Positions 46,116 through 54,319 of a stretch of 64,000 nt of DNA are shown in pieces (the stretch's first letter is position 1; the number at the start of each line of letters is the position of its first letter). Under the pieces are notes generated by a model. It was not told the origin of the DNA and made no database searches. It saw only the letters and a program-made list of their open reading frames with translations. The stretch comes from Sporosarcina trichiuri (lineage in GTDB: Bacteria > Bacillota > Bacilli > Bacillales_A > Planococcaceae), in contig NZ_CP129119.1 in assembly GCF_030406775.1 (NCBI RefSeq), forward strand, positions 2,080,001 to 2,144,000, given 5' to 3'. The translations under genes and the position numbers were made by a program.

Positions 46116-47414
46116 CTAGCTTCTCAGCAGCTGCAGTATTTCGTTGTACAGCGGGTTGTCCCCCTGCTGTGCTTCCAAGACGTCTTCCGGGAAATAGATT
46201 TTGTGGTCCGTGCGCCGCTTGCCGGAGATCGCATCGACGATGTCCGAGGAGCGCGACAGTTCGCTCAGCTCCCCGTTCGGCAGCTGCAGGTAGATCGGGA
46301 CGCGCTCGTTCTCTTCACCGGGCCGATAGAAGTCGTATGGCAGATCGGAGGATGAGTCGGTCACCAGATAATATTCCGGATCGAGTCCTGCCTGCCGGAA
46401 CAGGCCGTCGAGCCGCAGCAGTTTGCGGTATTCCTTCGCAGGATCGAATTCCGCGTACTGGAACAGTTTCCGGTTGATGAACCGGCCGCACAGGTCGGAC
46501 AGGATCGGATCCTGTTCCTTCATCCACAATTGGAAATAGGTGAACAGCACGCCTTCGTCGAGCGAGATGTAGTCTTCCAATGTAATGGTTTTATCGAAAA
46601 AAGCACGGAAGGCGATGGGGTCCTGTTGAAACGTATACCCTGTTTTGTACAATTCTTTCGCCCGGTGCAAAATTTTGATGAGAATGACTTCAGCGCTCCG
46701 GGAAACCGGGTGGAAGTACACCTGCCAGTACATCTGGTAGCGGCTCATGATGTAGTCCTCGACGGCATGCATGCCGCTCGACTTGATGACGACCTGCTCT
46801 TCCGCCGGGCGCATGACGCGGAGGATCCGCTCCATGTCGAAGTGGCCGTACTGGACGCCTGTGTAATAGGCGTCGCGCTGCAGGTAGTCCATCCGGTCAG
46901 CATCGATCTGGCTGGAGATCAGACTGATGACGAGCTTGTCCGCATACGTCTTGCCGACGACATCCGCGACGCGCTGCGGAAATTCCGGACTGACCCGCTT
47001 CAGGACGGCATTCACTTCCGTATCGCCGAGCAGGATGGCCTGCGTGAACTTCTCGTGATCGAGGTCGAACACTTTTTCGAATGCATGGGAGAACGGGCCG
47101 TGGCCGAGGTCGTGGAGCAGTGCTGCGCAAAGCGCGACGAGGCGTTCACCCTCATTCCATTCGGGTCTGCCGCCGAAGCCGCTGTCGATGATGCGGCGGA
47201 CAATTTCGTAGACACCGAGGGAATGCTGGAACCGGCTGTGTTCCGCGCCGTGGAAGACGAGATAGGTCGTGCCGAGCTGCCGGATCCGGCGCAGGCGCTG
47301 GAACTCCCGCGTGCCGATAACATCCCAGATCACCCGGTCGCGTACGTGGATATAGCGGTGCACCGGGTCTTTGAACACCTTCTCTTCCGCCAGTTTTTCA
47401 TGCTCGTAGGACAT
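46116..47414 (-). CDS. ywfO: HD-domain phosphohydrolase YwfO
   Basis: 432 aa. The HD domain has FHGAEHSRFQHSLGVYEIVRRI, ALLHDLGHGPFSHAFEKVF (HD motif) and SSQIDADRMDYLQRDAYYTGVQYG, placing it with dNTPase/SAMHD1-like enzymes, which hydrolyse (d)NTPs or alarmones. The ATG at 47414 (MSYEHEKLAEEKVFKDPVHRYIHV) follows CGGAGGTGCGGC; the longer open frame upstream is not used. The C-terminal third is less conserved. Confidence 0.9.
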   Translation of the reverse strand: MSYEHEKLAEEKVFKDPVHRYIHVRDRVIWDVIGTREFQRLRRIRQLGTTYLVFHGAEHSRFQHSLGVYEIVRRIIDSGFGGRPEWNEGERLVALCAALLHDLGHGPFSHAFEKVFDLDHEKFTQAILLGDTEVNAVLKRVSPEFPQRVADVVGKTYADKLVISLISSQIDADRMDYLQRDAYYTGVQYGHFDMERILRVMRPAEEQVVIKSSGMHAVEDYIMSRYQMYWQVYFHPVSRSAEVILIKILHRAKELYKTGYTFQQDPIAFRAFFDKTITLEDYISLDEGVLFTYFQLWMKEQDPILSDLCGRFINRKLFQYAEFDPAKEYRKLLRLDGLFRQAGLDPEYYLVTDSSSDLPYDFYRPGEENERVPIYLQLPNGELSELSRSSDIVDAISGKRRTDHKIYFPEDVLEAQQGDNPLYNEILQLLRS

Positions 47415-47591
47415 GCCGCACCTCCGTTCATCGTTTCCTTCCAGTATACCAAATGACAGGGATTTGGACAGCGCAAATCGGCCCATCCGGAAGAAGTTGA
47501 AAGTATTAATCTTTTGTTCTGTATAAACATCGCGCAAGCTGACCATGCTGTCGGTAGAAAGCGAGAACGTTATTACTAGGAGGCATTGGAG

Positions 47592-48227
47592 ATGGTGAAA
47601 ATCAGACAGGATGCATGGCTTGAAGAAAACGATAAGTTGTTGGCGGACACGGTATTGCGGCATGTACGTGAAGGGAGCACCCAGCTGAGCGCCTTCGAAG
47701 AAGTCGGGGATGTCCTGAACCGGACGGCTGCCGCGTGCGGCTTCCGCTGGAATGCGGTCGTACGCCAGGATTACGAAAAGGAGCTCGCACAGGCGAAGAA
47801 AGAACGGAAGCAGGCACTCCGCGTGCTCGGCAGCGATTTCAAACGCCGCTCCGTTCCGCTCTACCAGCCACAGGAAACGGGTGACGATCCCCGCGGGGCA
47901 GCCGTTCCGCTGTCAGCATTGACGATGGATACCGTGATTGCCTATCTGCTCCGGGTGCAGCACACAGGCGGGGCAAACCAGGATGCGCTGCGCTGGGAAC
48001 AGACCGCCAAGGCGGCGCAGAAACGCGCGGAAGAGCTTGAAAAGACGATCGAGCTGCTGAAGAAGGAGAACCGGTCGATCCGGGATGATTATGAGCAGTT
48101 CGTCGAAATCATGAACCGCGCACGGCGCCTGGTCGCGCTCGACGAAGACAGCGAGCAAACTGCCCCGTCCTTCCAGATGGAACCGAACGGCAATCTCGTA
48201 TCAAAAGAACCGCCTATGACTCACTAA
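47592..48227 (+). CDS. rsfA: Prespore-specific regulator RsfA
   Basis: 211 aa DNA-binding protein that adjusts sigma-F-dependent gene expression in the forespore. VKIRQDAWLEENDKLLADTVLRHVREGSTQLSAFEEVGDVLNRTAAACGFRWNAVVRQDYEKELAQAKKERK is the Myb/SANT-like RsfA signature. A coiled coil follows at residues about 135-180 (ALRWEQTAKAAQKRAEELEKTIELLKKENRSI). AGGAGG lies eight bases before the ATG at 47592; a TTG at 47586 is too close to it. Confidence 0.92.
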   Translation: MVKIRQDAWLEENDKLLADTVLRHVREGSTQLSAFEEVGDVLNRTAAACGFRWNAVVRQDYEKELAQAKKERKQALRVLGSDFKRRSVPLYQPQETGDDPRGAAVPLSALTMDTVIAYLLRVQHTGGANQDALRWEQTAKAAQKRAEELEKTIELLKKENRSIRDDYEQFVEIMNRARRLVALDEDSEQTAPSFQMEPNGNLVSKEPPMTH

Positions 48228-48241
48228 TAGGCGGTTCTTTC
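48205..48241. terminator. Terminator between rsfA and lipL
   Basis: AAGAACCGCCTAT and ATAGGCGGTTCTTT arms; the stem includes the last codons of rsfA. Confidence 0.85.
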
Positions 48242-48256
48242 CTGCCGGCGGACGCA

Positions 48257-49099
48257 TCAGCCGCGGGCGATCATTTTGGCGTTCCGGTCGACGACGCGCT
48301 GCAGATAGAACGCATAAAGATCCATCTCCTCTTCACGGAAGCCCCCGGTCTGCAGACTGCCGGCAAGCGCTTGAAGGAGCTGCTGGACACGGATATTGAC
48401 GTCCGCGACGGTGAGCGGCATGCCGAGCAGCTCCGACAGCGACGCCATCGTCTCCGGACGGATACGCGGATAGGCGAACTTCGTCTCCTCCCCTGCGAGA
48501 CCCTTGTCGTACAAGTCACGGACGAGCGCAGCCCGTCCGCTGCCGCTGCCCTCGACACAGAGATAGACTTGGACGGCGACGCCCTGCCGGAGGCGGCGCT
48601 GTGAAATGCCCGCAAACTTCCGGCCGCCGATGCTCAAGTCATAGCTGCCCGGGCAGTAGGAACCGGTGATTTCATAGGCTTCGATCGCCGTCCCAGCTTC
48701 CGGGAACAACATCCGGACGAATTCGAGCATGACCTCATAACCGGCGGGGATATCGATCGACCCCGTCTGTTCGGACAGCACGATGGAAATATTGAGGACA
48801 CCCTGGTCGAGGACGACGGCCAGTCCCCCTGAATTCCGGACGATCGTGCGGTAGCCTGCAGCGTGGATGGCGGGAAGCGCGTCTTCAAGGTGGGGCAGCC
48901 GGTGGTCCTGGATGCCGAGCACGATCGTATTGTCGTGCACCCAGGTGCGGACTGCCGGCGGGCTCTGCTGCTGGCCGACGAGATGGCAGAGGGTGTCGTC
49001 TGCTGCGAACGATTCGAGGGCGGATCGGGTGCGCGCGGATAGGGATTCATCCATAAAACGCCATATCGGCACGTGCAGATAAGAGTCTGTCAGTTTCAT
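48257..49099 (-). CDS. lipL: Octanoyl-[GcvH]:protein N-octanoyltransferase LipL
   Basis: Moves octanoyl from GcvH to the E2 subunits in lipoate biosynthesis. 280 aa of the LplA/LipB fold: TWVHDNTIVLGIQDHRLPHLEDALPAIHAAGYRTIVRNSGGLAVVLDQGVLNISIVL, ITGSYCPGSYDLSIGGRKFAGISQRRLRQGVAVQVYLCVEGSG. The Cys of GSYCPGSYDLS matches the LipL nucleophile, and the catalytic Lys is in GGRKFAGISQ. Same relative place as ywfL. AGGAG precedes the ATG by about ten bases. Confidence 0.92.
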   Translation of the reverse strand: MKLTDSYLHVPIWRFMDESLSARTRSALESFAADDTLCHLVGQQQSPPAVRTWVHDNTIVLGIQDHRLPHLEDALPAIHAAGYRTIVRNSGGLAVVLDQGVLNISIVLSEQTGSIDIPAGYEVMLEFVRMLFPEAGTAIEAYEITGSYCPGSYDLSIGGRKFAGISQRRLRQGVAVQVYLCVEGSGSGRAALVRDLYDKGLAGEETKFAYPRIRPETMASLSELLGMPLTVADVNIRVQQLLQALAGSLQTGGFREEEMDLYAFYLQRVVDRNAKMIARG

Positions 49100-49312
49100 G
49101 ATAGGCTTAGCTCCTGTTAAGTGATGTCGTTTCTCCAGTTTACACTACTGCAGCCGCCCCATCCACCGGCTGATGGGTGGCGAATTGGTGACATCGAGGG
49201 CTGCCGCCCGATACGCTTGCAGTGATATGGTACACTGAAAACAGAACGGCGGCTGTGGGTGCGATCGCCCGCTGATCCGTCCGCATCCCATTTCAAAGGA
49301 GTTCGATTTCTC

Positions 49313-50065
49313 ATGATTGAAGCAGCACAAACGCTTGACGGCTGGTATGTTTTGCACGATTTCCGTTCGATGGACTGGACTTCCTGGAAACTCATCTCGA
49401 AGGAAGAACGGCAGCATGCTGTCGACGAATTCGTGGCGTTTCTCGACAAGCTGAACAAGGCGGATGAAAACAAGACCGGTGCGCACGCGTTCTATACGAT
49501 TGTCGGCCAGAAAGCCGACTTCATGCTGATGACGATGCGTCCGACAATGGATGAACTGCAGCAGCTCGAAGCGGAGTTCAACAAGCTGTCGATTGCAGAC
49601 TTCACCCTTCCTGCGTATTCGTACGTCTCGGTTGTGGAACTGTCGAACTATCTGGCAGGCGGCGACTCGGATGAAGATCCGTATCAGAATCCGTATGTCC
49701 GCGGGCGCCTGTACCCGGAACTGCCGCGCAGCCAGTACGTCTGCTTCTACCCGATGGACAAGAAGCGCGAAGGTGACGTCAACTGGTACATGCTCGACAT
49801 GGATGTCCGGAAAGAGATGATGCGCAGCCACGGTCTCATCGGCCGCAGCTATGCCGGCAAAGTGAAGCAGATCATCTCCGGCTCCGTCGGTTTCGACGAT
49901 CACGAATGGGGCGTTACGCTGTTTGCGGATGACGTGCTCCAGTTCAAGAAACTGATCTACGAGATGCGCTTCGACGAAGTGAGCGCCCGCTACAGCGAGT
50001 TCGGTGAGTTCTTCGTCGGTACGATCCTGCAGGACGACAAGCGCGCTGACTTCTTTGCAGTGTGA
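49313..50065 (+). CDS. hemQ: Coproheme decarboxylase HemQ/ChdC
   Basis: Last step of coproporphyrin-dependent heme synthesis: two oxidative decarboxylations of coproheme using H2O2. 250 aa of the chlorite dismutase fold. [22 protein letters not shown], the Tyr-containing [44 protein letters not shown], and [39 protein letters not shown] (proximal His in SHGLIGR or DHEWG region) are diagnostic. The ATG at 49313 follows AAAGGAG. It is divergent from lipL. Confidence 0.95.
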   Translation: MIEAAQTLDGWYVLHDFRSMDWTSWKLISKEERQHAVDEFVAFLDKLNKADENKTGAHAFYTIVGQKADFMLMTMRPTMDELQQLEAEFNKLSIADFTLPAYSYVSVVELSNYLAGGDSDEDPYQNPYVRGRLYPELPRSQYVCFYPMDKKREGDVNWYMLDMDVRKEMMRSHGLIGRSYAGKVKQIISGSVGFDDHEWGVTLFADDVLQFKKLIYEMRFDEVSARYSEFGEFFVGTILQDDKRADFFAV

Positions 50066-50077
50066 ATGGATTGATGG

Positions 50078-50115
50078 AAACCGCCGCGGCCTTTCTGAGG
50101 CCGGGCGGTTTTTTT
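50078..50115 (+). terminator. hemQ terminator
   Basis: AAACCGCCGCGGCC and GGCCGGGCGGTTTTTTT around TTTCTGA, 13 bp after the stop codon. Confidence 0.88.
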
Positions 50116-50151
50116 GTGCGTCTGGGGGCCAGCTGGCGGGATGGTGCGGCG

Positions 50152-50310
50152 GTTTATGAGCGGTTTTAGGGGATTATGATCACTTTCTGGGTTTTATGAT
50201 CACTTTTCAGGATTTATGATCACTTTGGGAGGTTTATGATCACTTTTCGGGGTTTATGATCACTTTGGCCGGTTTATGAGCGGAACGGCACTGTTTATGG
50301 TCACTTCCGT
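50152..50310 (+). repeat. Class I 20-bp array between hemQ and the NERD gene
   Basis: Units such as TTTATGAGCGGTTTTAGGGG, ATTATGATCACTTTCTGGGT, TTTATGATCACTTTTCAGGA and TTTATGATCACTTTGGGAGG, then TTTATGAGCGGAACGGCACT and a degenerate TTTATGGTCACTTCC. About seven to eight units; five carry the GATCAC word. Confidence 0.9.
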
Positions 50311-50370
50311 TCCCTGCTGCCCTGACAGAAAACGCTTCGCACGGCGAAGCGCAGCAAGTCGGTCCCGGTT

Positions 50371-51324
50371 TCAGTCTGCGAGCGTGTAGACGGCGGCTTT
50401 CCGTGTGCCGGACTGCCGGAGGAGCGGATGCTGGAGCGCCCGTTTGACGGTATGGCGGCACGTGACACCGGTGAACCTGCAAAACGTCCGGTTCGTCAGC
50501 TTCCTGCCGGCAAGCATGAAGTACTCCTCGATCGCCTGTTCATACGGCGTGCGCGAAGTTTCGCCGCACTGCAGGCATTTCCACTTCCTCCCTTCCAGGA
50601 TCATCGCAATATCAGAGGAACAGCTGCCGCACAGCAGACCGGTCTTCAAGTCGTCCGGCGCGATGCCGTACCGGTCGGTGAGCGGAAATGGGCTGTACGG
50701 ATTGTGGCAGGCGATCAGTTCATCCGCCAGCAGCCGGATGTCACGCTCAGACAGCCGCTCCTCTTCCATTCGCAAATTCCGGAAATAGGAAGGTGCTTCG
50801 TAATTGGAGACGACCGGGATTGCCGGTTCCTCCTCGAAGATCAGTTCATTATGATGAGCAAACGAGATCAGCCCTGTGACCGGGACATCGATGCCCCGGT
50901 CACTGAGCCAGCCGGTCAGGAAATGGATTTTCCTCTCCAGCTCGGCCGCCGGACTGCGGAACACCGTCCGGGTGCCGCCGGGCGTCTCTTTCAGGAACTG
51001 CAGGGGGTTCGCTTTGACGACAATCCGGTCTGCCACGTTTTTCACTTCCGTGATGACGATGCGGTCCGGCGCGATGAAAACGGAATCGAGCTGGAACCGG
51101 ACCCTGTCATGCCGCAGGCTGAGATCATGCAGGATCGCGTGAGAATAATCTGTCCTCACTTCCTGCATGCAGCGGTCATACTCCTGCTCTCCCCCATAGC
51201 CGGCGCGCTGCTTGTACAGCTCTTCCTGGATGAACCGGTATTTCTCATGTGAGACCGGCAGCCGTCTCGCCAGTGCCTGTAATCCTTTCAGTTGTTCAGG
51301 TGCCGTTCGCTGTTTCATGAGCAT
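50371..51324 (-). CDS. NERD-domain protein with a C-terminal zinc ribbon
   Basis: 317 aa. The nuclease-related domain (residues about 70-190) has LDSVFIAPDRIVITEVKNVADRIVVKANPLQF, matching the D…E-V-K core of restriction-nuclease-like folds. A zinc ribbon follows (CGSCSSDIAMILEGRKWKCLQCG, residues about 240-262), then a helical tail with FCRFTGVTCRHTVKRAL. It is probably a DNA- or RNA-acting accessory protein; the substrate is unknown. I chose the ATG at 51324, preceded by AAGGGGGATAT. A long palindrome lies about 75 bp upstream. Confidence 0.8.
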   Translation of the reverse strand: MLMKQRTAPEQLKGLQALARRLPVSHEKYRFIQEELYKQRAGYGGEQEYDRCMQEVRTDYSHAILHDLSLRHDRVRFQLDSVFIAPDRIVITEVKNVADRIVVKANPLQFLKETPGGTRTVFRSPAAELERKIHFLTGWLSDRGIDVPVTGLISFAHHNELIFEEEPAIPVVSNYEAPSYFRNLRMEEERLSERDIRLLADELIACHNPYSPFPLTDRYGIAPDDLKTGLLCGSCSSDIAMILEGRKWKCLQCGETSRTPYEQAIEEYFMLAGRKLTNRTFCRFTGVTCRHTVKRALQHPLLRQSGTRKAAVYTLAD

Positions 51325-51397
51325 CGCTGATATCCCCCTTGTTTTCATCGAGTGTATCCTGTTTCCCCTCAAAAGGGAATGGCTTTTGCGAAAGCCG

Positions 51398-51457
51398 CAT
51401 TTTGCCCCCTTTTCAGCGGCCAAACTTGAAGTTTGGCGCTCAAAACAGGGCAAAATG
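51398..51457. other. 60-bp imperfect palindrome upstream of the NERD gene
   Basis: Left arm CATTTTGCCC…TTTT…AGCGGCCAAACTT and right arm AAGTTTGGCGCT…AAAA…GGGCAAAATG pair over about 25 of 29 positions around a single G. The centre GCCAAACTTGAAGTTTGGC is a perfect 19-base palindrome. It could be an operator, a structured leader or a cruciform. Confidence 0.75.
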
Positions 51458-51534
51458 AAGTTGTGTGCAGCTGTATTTTTTTGTCTTTTTTCATGAGTCT
51501 CGGTTGGTTTTTGTTTTGAGAAGGTCCGGCGATT

Positions 51535-51672
51535 GTGAAGTTATGAGCGGATCAGTGCAGTTTATGATCACTTTCCGGGGTTTATGAGCGGAAAACTGAG
51601 TTTATGATCACTTTTCCAAGTTTATGAGCGGAATCGCGGATTTATGATCACTTCCTGAGATTTATGAGCGGA
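51535..51672 (+). repeat. Class I 20-bp array
   Basis: Begins with TGTGAAGTTATGAGCG and then alternates TTTATGATCACTTTCCGGGG, TTTATGAGCGGAAAACTGAG, TTTATGATCACTTTTCCAAG, TTTATGAGCGGAATCGCGGA, TTTATGATCACTTCCTGAGA, TTTATGAGCGGAAACGCAGG. The strict alternation of the two words is notable. Confidence 0.9.
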
Positions 51673-51861
51673 AACGCAGGTCCACGGCACTCTGCTGCCA
51701 GACAGGCTCCCCCTGCCTGCCCGATCTGACAGAAATGCGGAGCGCAGCGGAGCACACAAGCCAGCACTTCTTTTATTTGCCGGAAGTGCATGCAGCGCGG
51801 CGGAAGTTCATCGGGAAGTGAGAGGACTGCCGCGAACTCTGCACCCGCGGGACCGGTGTAT
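51673..51861. other. Intergenic stretch with no recognised feature
   Basis: Lies between two class I arrays. It has short inverted motifs but no ribosome site, credible ORF or terminator. Confidence 0.5.
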
Positions 51862-51935
51862 GTGAAGTTATGATCACTTTTCCAAGTTTATGAGCGGAAA
51901 ACTGGGTTTATGATCACTTTTGCAGCTTTATGAGC
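51862..51935 (+). repeat. Class I array interrupted by IS copy 2
   Basis: Begins TGTGAAGTTATGATCACTTT, continues TTTATGAGCGGAAAACTGGG and TTTATGATCACTTTTGCAGC, and stops at TTTATGAGC, where the IS begins. The unit resumes after the IS at 53702. Confidence 0.88.
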
Positions 51936-52051
51936 ATTCCTGTTTTGAACTTTTAAAGGGCTTGCACGCAAAAAAGCCCTCCTGGTATGATTCGGGGGTG
52001 TCATGTTCCTAGACGAAATGACCCCTAACTAAATACCAAGGAGGACTCGAA

Positions 52052-53326
52052 ATGAATGATACCCAAAATCACAAAATCATGCAAGTGACAGAACAAACCT
52101 TGATAGTTGGTATCGATGTCGCCAAGGAGAAGCACTACGCCTGTATGGTCAACGATCGAGGCATTGTGCTGAAAAAGCCTTTTCCGGTCTTTCAGTCCAG
52201 GCAAGGATTCGATTTTCTTCAGGCAGAGATCCAGAACGCGATGAAGGAATTCGGCAAGACCGATGTGCTGGTAGGTGCCGAGCCGACAGGCCACTATGGC
52301 CTGAATTTGCGGCAATTCCTGCACGAACAGCACATCCCCTTCGTGGCTGTTCAGACACTTCATGTAAAGCGTTCTAAGGAGCTGGACGATAACATCCAGA
52401 CCAAGAATGACAAGAAAGATGCCATCGTCATCGCTAAGCTTGTGAAGGATGGTCGGTATAGCTACCCGCGCCACCTGAAGGATCATGAAGCAGATATTAG
52501 GGTGGGCTCCACGCTGCGCAATAGCTTGGTCAAAGAACGGACTGCCCTGCAAAATAAGCTGATTCGCTGGACGGATGTCTACTTTCCAGAGTTCCGCAAG
52601 GTTTTCGGCTCGTTTGGCAAGATGGCATTGGCCGTCCTGACCTACACGCCTTTCCCTGCAGATTTCGAGGGGAAGTCCTTGGATGACTTGCGTAGTCTCT
52701 ATCGCCAATCCGACGGATTGCGTTCTGTCCAGATGGCCAAGGTGAAGAAACTGATCCCTCTGTTGTCGCACACCATCGGCGCGTCTGAAGGCCAGCGGAT
52801 TGCCCGCTTGGAGATTCAGTCGCTTGTCAGTCGGTTCCGTCAGGTAGAGCGGGAGCTGGCAGAGTTGGAAGACGCTTTGATGGCGATTATCCGGCCAACC
52901 GATGAGTATGAAATTTTAAACTCTGTGCCTGGAATTTCCGACTCGACTATTATCGATCTATTGTCTGAAGTCGGCAGCTTTACCCACTATAAGCATCCAC
53001 GCCAATTGGAGAAATTAGCGGGATTAATGCTTCGGGAAAGCTCTTCGGGGAAACATACGGGCCAGAAGCGTCTCTCCAAGCGCGGCAGACGGCGTCTTCG
53101 TTCTGTTTTGTATCGAGTTACCTTGCCATTGGTTCAGCACAACCCAGCATTTCGTCAGCTTCATCTGTATTACACGACACGCCTTGAAAATCCTTTAAAG
53201 AAGAAAGAGTCAATGGTGGTTCTCTGCCGGAAATTACTCCATGTTCTCTTCGGTATGTGTAAACACCGCAGGGCATTTGATCCGCAACGTATGATACAGG
53301 ATATCCCTGCCCTGGCCCAAGGCTGA
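52052..53326 (+). CDS. IS110-family DEDD recombinase (transposase), copy 2
   Basis: 424 aa, the same protein as the product of the copy at 5757-7031. RuvC-like catalytic residues Asp22, Glu77, Asp120 and Asp123 and the C-terminal serine-containing domain (LRESSSGKHTG, KRGRRRLRSVLYR) are intact. AAGGAGGACTCGAA precedes the ATG. The leader of the element carries a GGGCTT…AAGCCC hairpin and a GGGGTGTCAT/ATGACCCC pairing just before the ribosome site, which may limit read-through expression. Confidence 0.95.
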   Translation: MNDTQNHKIMQVTEQTLIVGIDVAKEKHYACMVNDRGIVLKKPFPVFQSRQGFDFLQAEIQNAMKEFGKTDVLVGAEPTGHYGLNLRQFLHEQHIPFVAVQTLHVKRSKELDDNIQTKNDKKDAIVIAKLVKDGRYSYPRHLKDHEADIRVGSTLRNSLVKERTALQNKLIRWTDVYFPEFRKVFGSFGKMALAVLTYTPFPADFEGKSLDDLRSLYRQSDGLRSVQMAKVKKLIPLLSHTIGASEGQRIARLEIQSLVSRFRQVERELAELEDALMAIIRPTDEYEILNSVPGISDSTIIDLLSEVGSFTHYKHPRQLEKLAGLMLRESSSGKHTGQKRLSKRGRRRLRSVLYRVTLPLVQHNPAFRQLHLYYTTRLENPLKKKESMVVLCRKLLHVLFGMCKHRRAFDPQRMIQDIPALAQG

Positions 53327-53703
53327 CCGACGTACCTTCTAATGTAAGACCTACAACAGGATGACACGGAGAAGCAGGCAAGAAATTCCGATTGGACCTC
53401 AGAGTCCCCTTATGAGCATAGCCAGCCTCCGCCTTATTACTAGATCCGACGAAGGAATGTTAGCGCCTAGACGCCAAGAGCCATGGGAGGGTACATCAGT
53501 ATAAGGAACGCGGAGATCCAGAGTGCATCGCATACCAGTCCCGCCAGGGATGGAAATTACCTCCACCCTTGGCAGCGTAGCGTATGCTTGGCCTTCAATA
53601 TTTTCACTTTTATTATAGGAACTGGTCATGAATCGAAGAGAAAAATTTTTTTGTCTCTCATTTACCACCGTGAACCCCTGGTATATCAATGTTTCAAGAG
53701 GGA
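53327..53703 (+). ncRNA. Candidate bridge RNA region of the IS, copy 2
   Basis: Noncoding 377 bp downstream of the recombinase. TTATGAGC at 53410-53417 equals the left part of the insertion target; TCCGC at 53428-53432 is the reverse complement of its right part (GCGGA). AGGAATG (about 53453-53459) is the reverse complement of CATTCCT at the element's left end. CAAGAG (about 53480) equals the sequence at the right end (TTTCAAGAGG). Such paired guides in loops are the hallmark of IS110 bridge RNAs. The folding and transcript are inferred. Confidence 0.5.
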
Positions 53704-53810
53704 GCGGAATCGCGGATTTATGATCACTTTCACGAGTTTATAAGCGGAATCTTGATTTTATGATCACTCTTGCAAGTTTATGAGCGGTACCGCGGGTTTA
53801 TGAGCACTCC
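53702..53810 (+). repeat. Class I array, cwlJ side of IS copy 2
   Basis: Resumes with GAGCGGAATCGCGGA, then TTTATGATCACTTTCACGAG, TTTATAAGCGGAATCTTGAT, TTTATGATCACTCTTGCAAG, TTTATGAGCGGTACCGCGGG and TTTATGAGCACTCC. Strict 20-bp period. Confidence 0.9.
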
Positions 53811-53881
53811 TGAACGCTTTCCGGACACGGTGGAATACTTGCGCGCGAGAAACAATAGGATAGATGTGAGGGGGTGATCGC

Positions 53882-54301
53882 ATGGCGGTGATCAAAGCGA
53901 CGAATAAGCATATCGATCTGCTCGCCCGCCTGATGCGTGCAGAGGCGGAGGGCGAGGGCAATCTCGGGATGCTGATGGTCGGAAATGTCGGCGTGAACCG
54001 GGTGCGGTCGGGCTGCCTCGACTTCACGGACATCCGCAACCTGGAAGACATGGTGTTCCAGCGGCCCGGCGGGTTCGAGGCGACGACGAAAGGCTACTTC
54101 TACCAGAGGGCACGTGAGCAGGACCGCAAGCTTGCACGGCGGGCGGTGAATGGCGAACGTTTCCATCCGGCGGAGCGGTCGCTCTGGTTCTTCATGCCGG
54201 CCGGGGACTGTCCGTCACAATGGTACGGCCAGTACAACACCGGGCGCTACAAGTCACACTGCTTCTTCTCACCGACGCAGCAGGATTGCCCGGACATCTA
54301 A
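53882..54301 (+). CDS. cwlJ: Spore cortex-lytic hydrolase CwlJ
   Basis: 139 aa of the Hydrolase_2 (SleB/CwlJ) family without a signal peptide or peptidoglycan-binding domain, as in CwlJ. HIDLLARLMRAEAEGEGNLGMLMVGNVGVNRVRSGCLDF contains the catalytic Glu; FEATTKGYFYQRAREQDRKLARRAVNGERFHPAERSLWFFMPAGDCPSQWYGQYNTGRYKSHCFFSP is characteristic. It degrades cortex during germination. GAGGGGGTGATCGC precedes the ATG. gerQ follows by 18 bp, which is fitting since GerQ is needed for CwlJ localisation. Confidence 0.94.
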   Translation: MAVIKATNKHIDLLARLMRAEAEGEGNLGMLMVGNVGVNRVRSGCLDFTDIRNLEDMVFQRPGGFEATTKGYFYQRAREQDRKLARRAVNGERFHPAERSLWFFMPAGDCPSQWYGQYNTGRYKSHCFFSPTQQDCPDI

Positions 54302-54319
54302 CTTTGAAAGGATGACAGT

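Larger units (their letters stand above)
51934..53703 (+). mobile_element. IS110-family insertion sequence, copy 2 (1770 bp)
   Basis: Matches copy 1 (5380-7149) in opposite orientation. GAGC is present at both junctions (51932-51935 and 53702-53705). Removing the element joins TTTATGAGC to GGAATCGCGGA, exactly one 20-bp class I unit. The element has about 118 noncoding bp before the recombinase and 377 after it. Confidence 0.92.
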
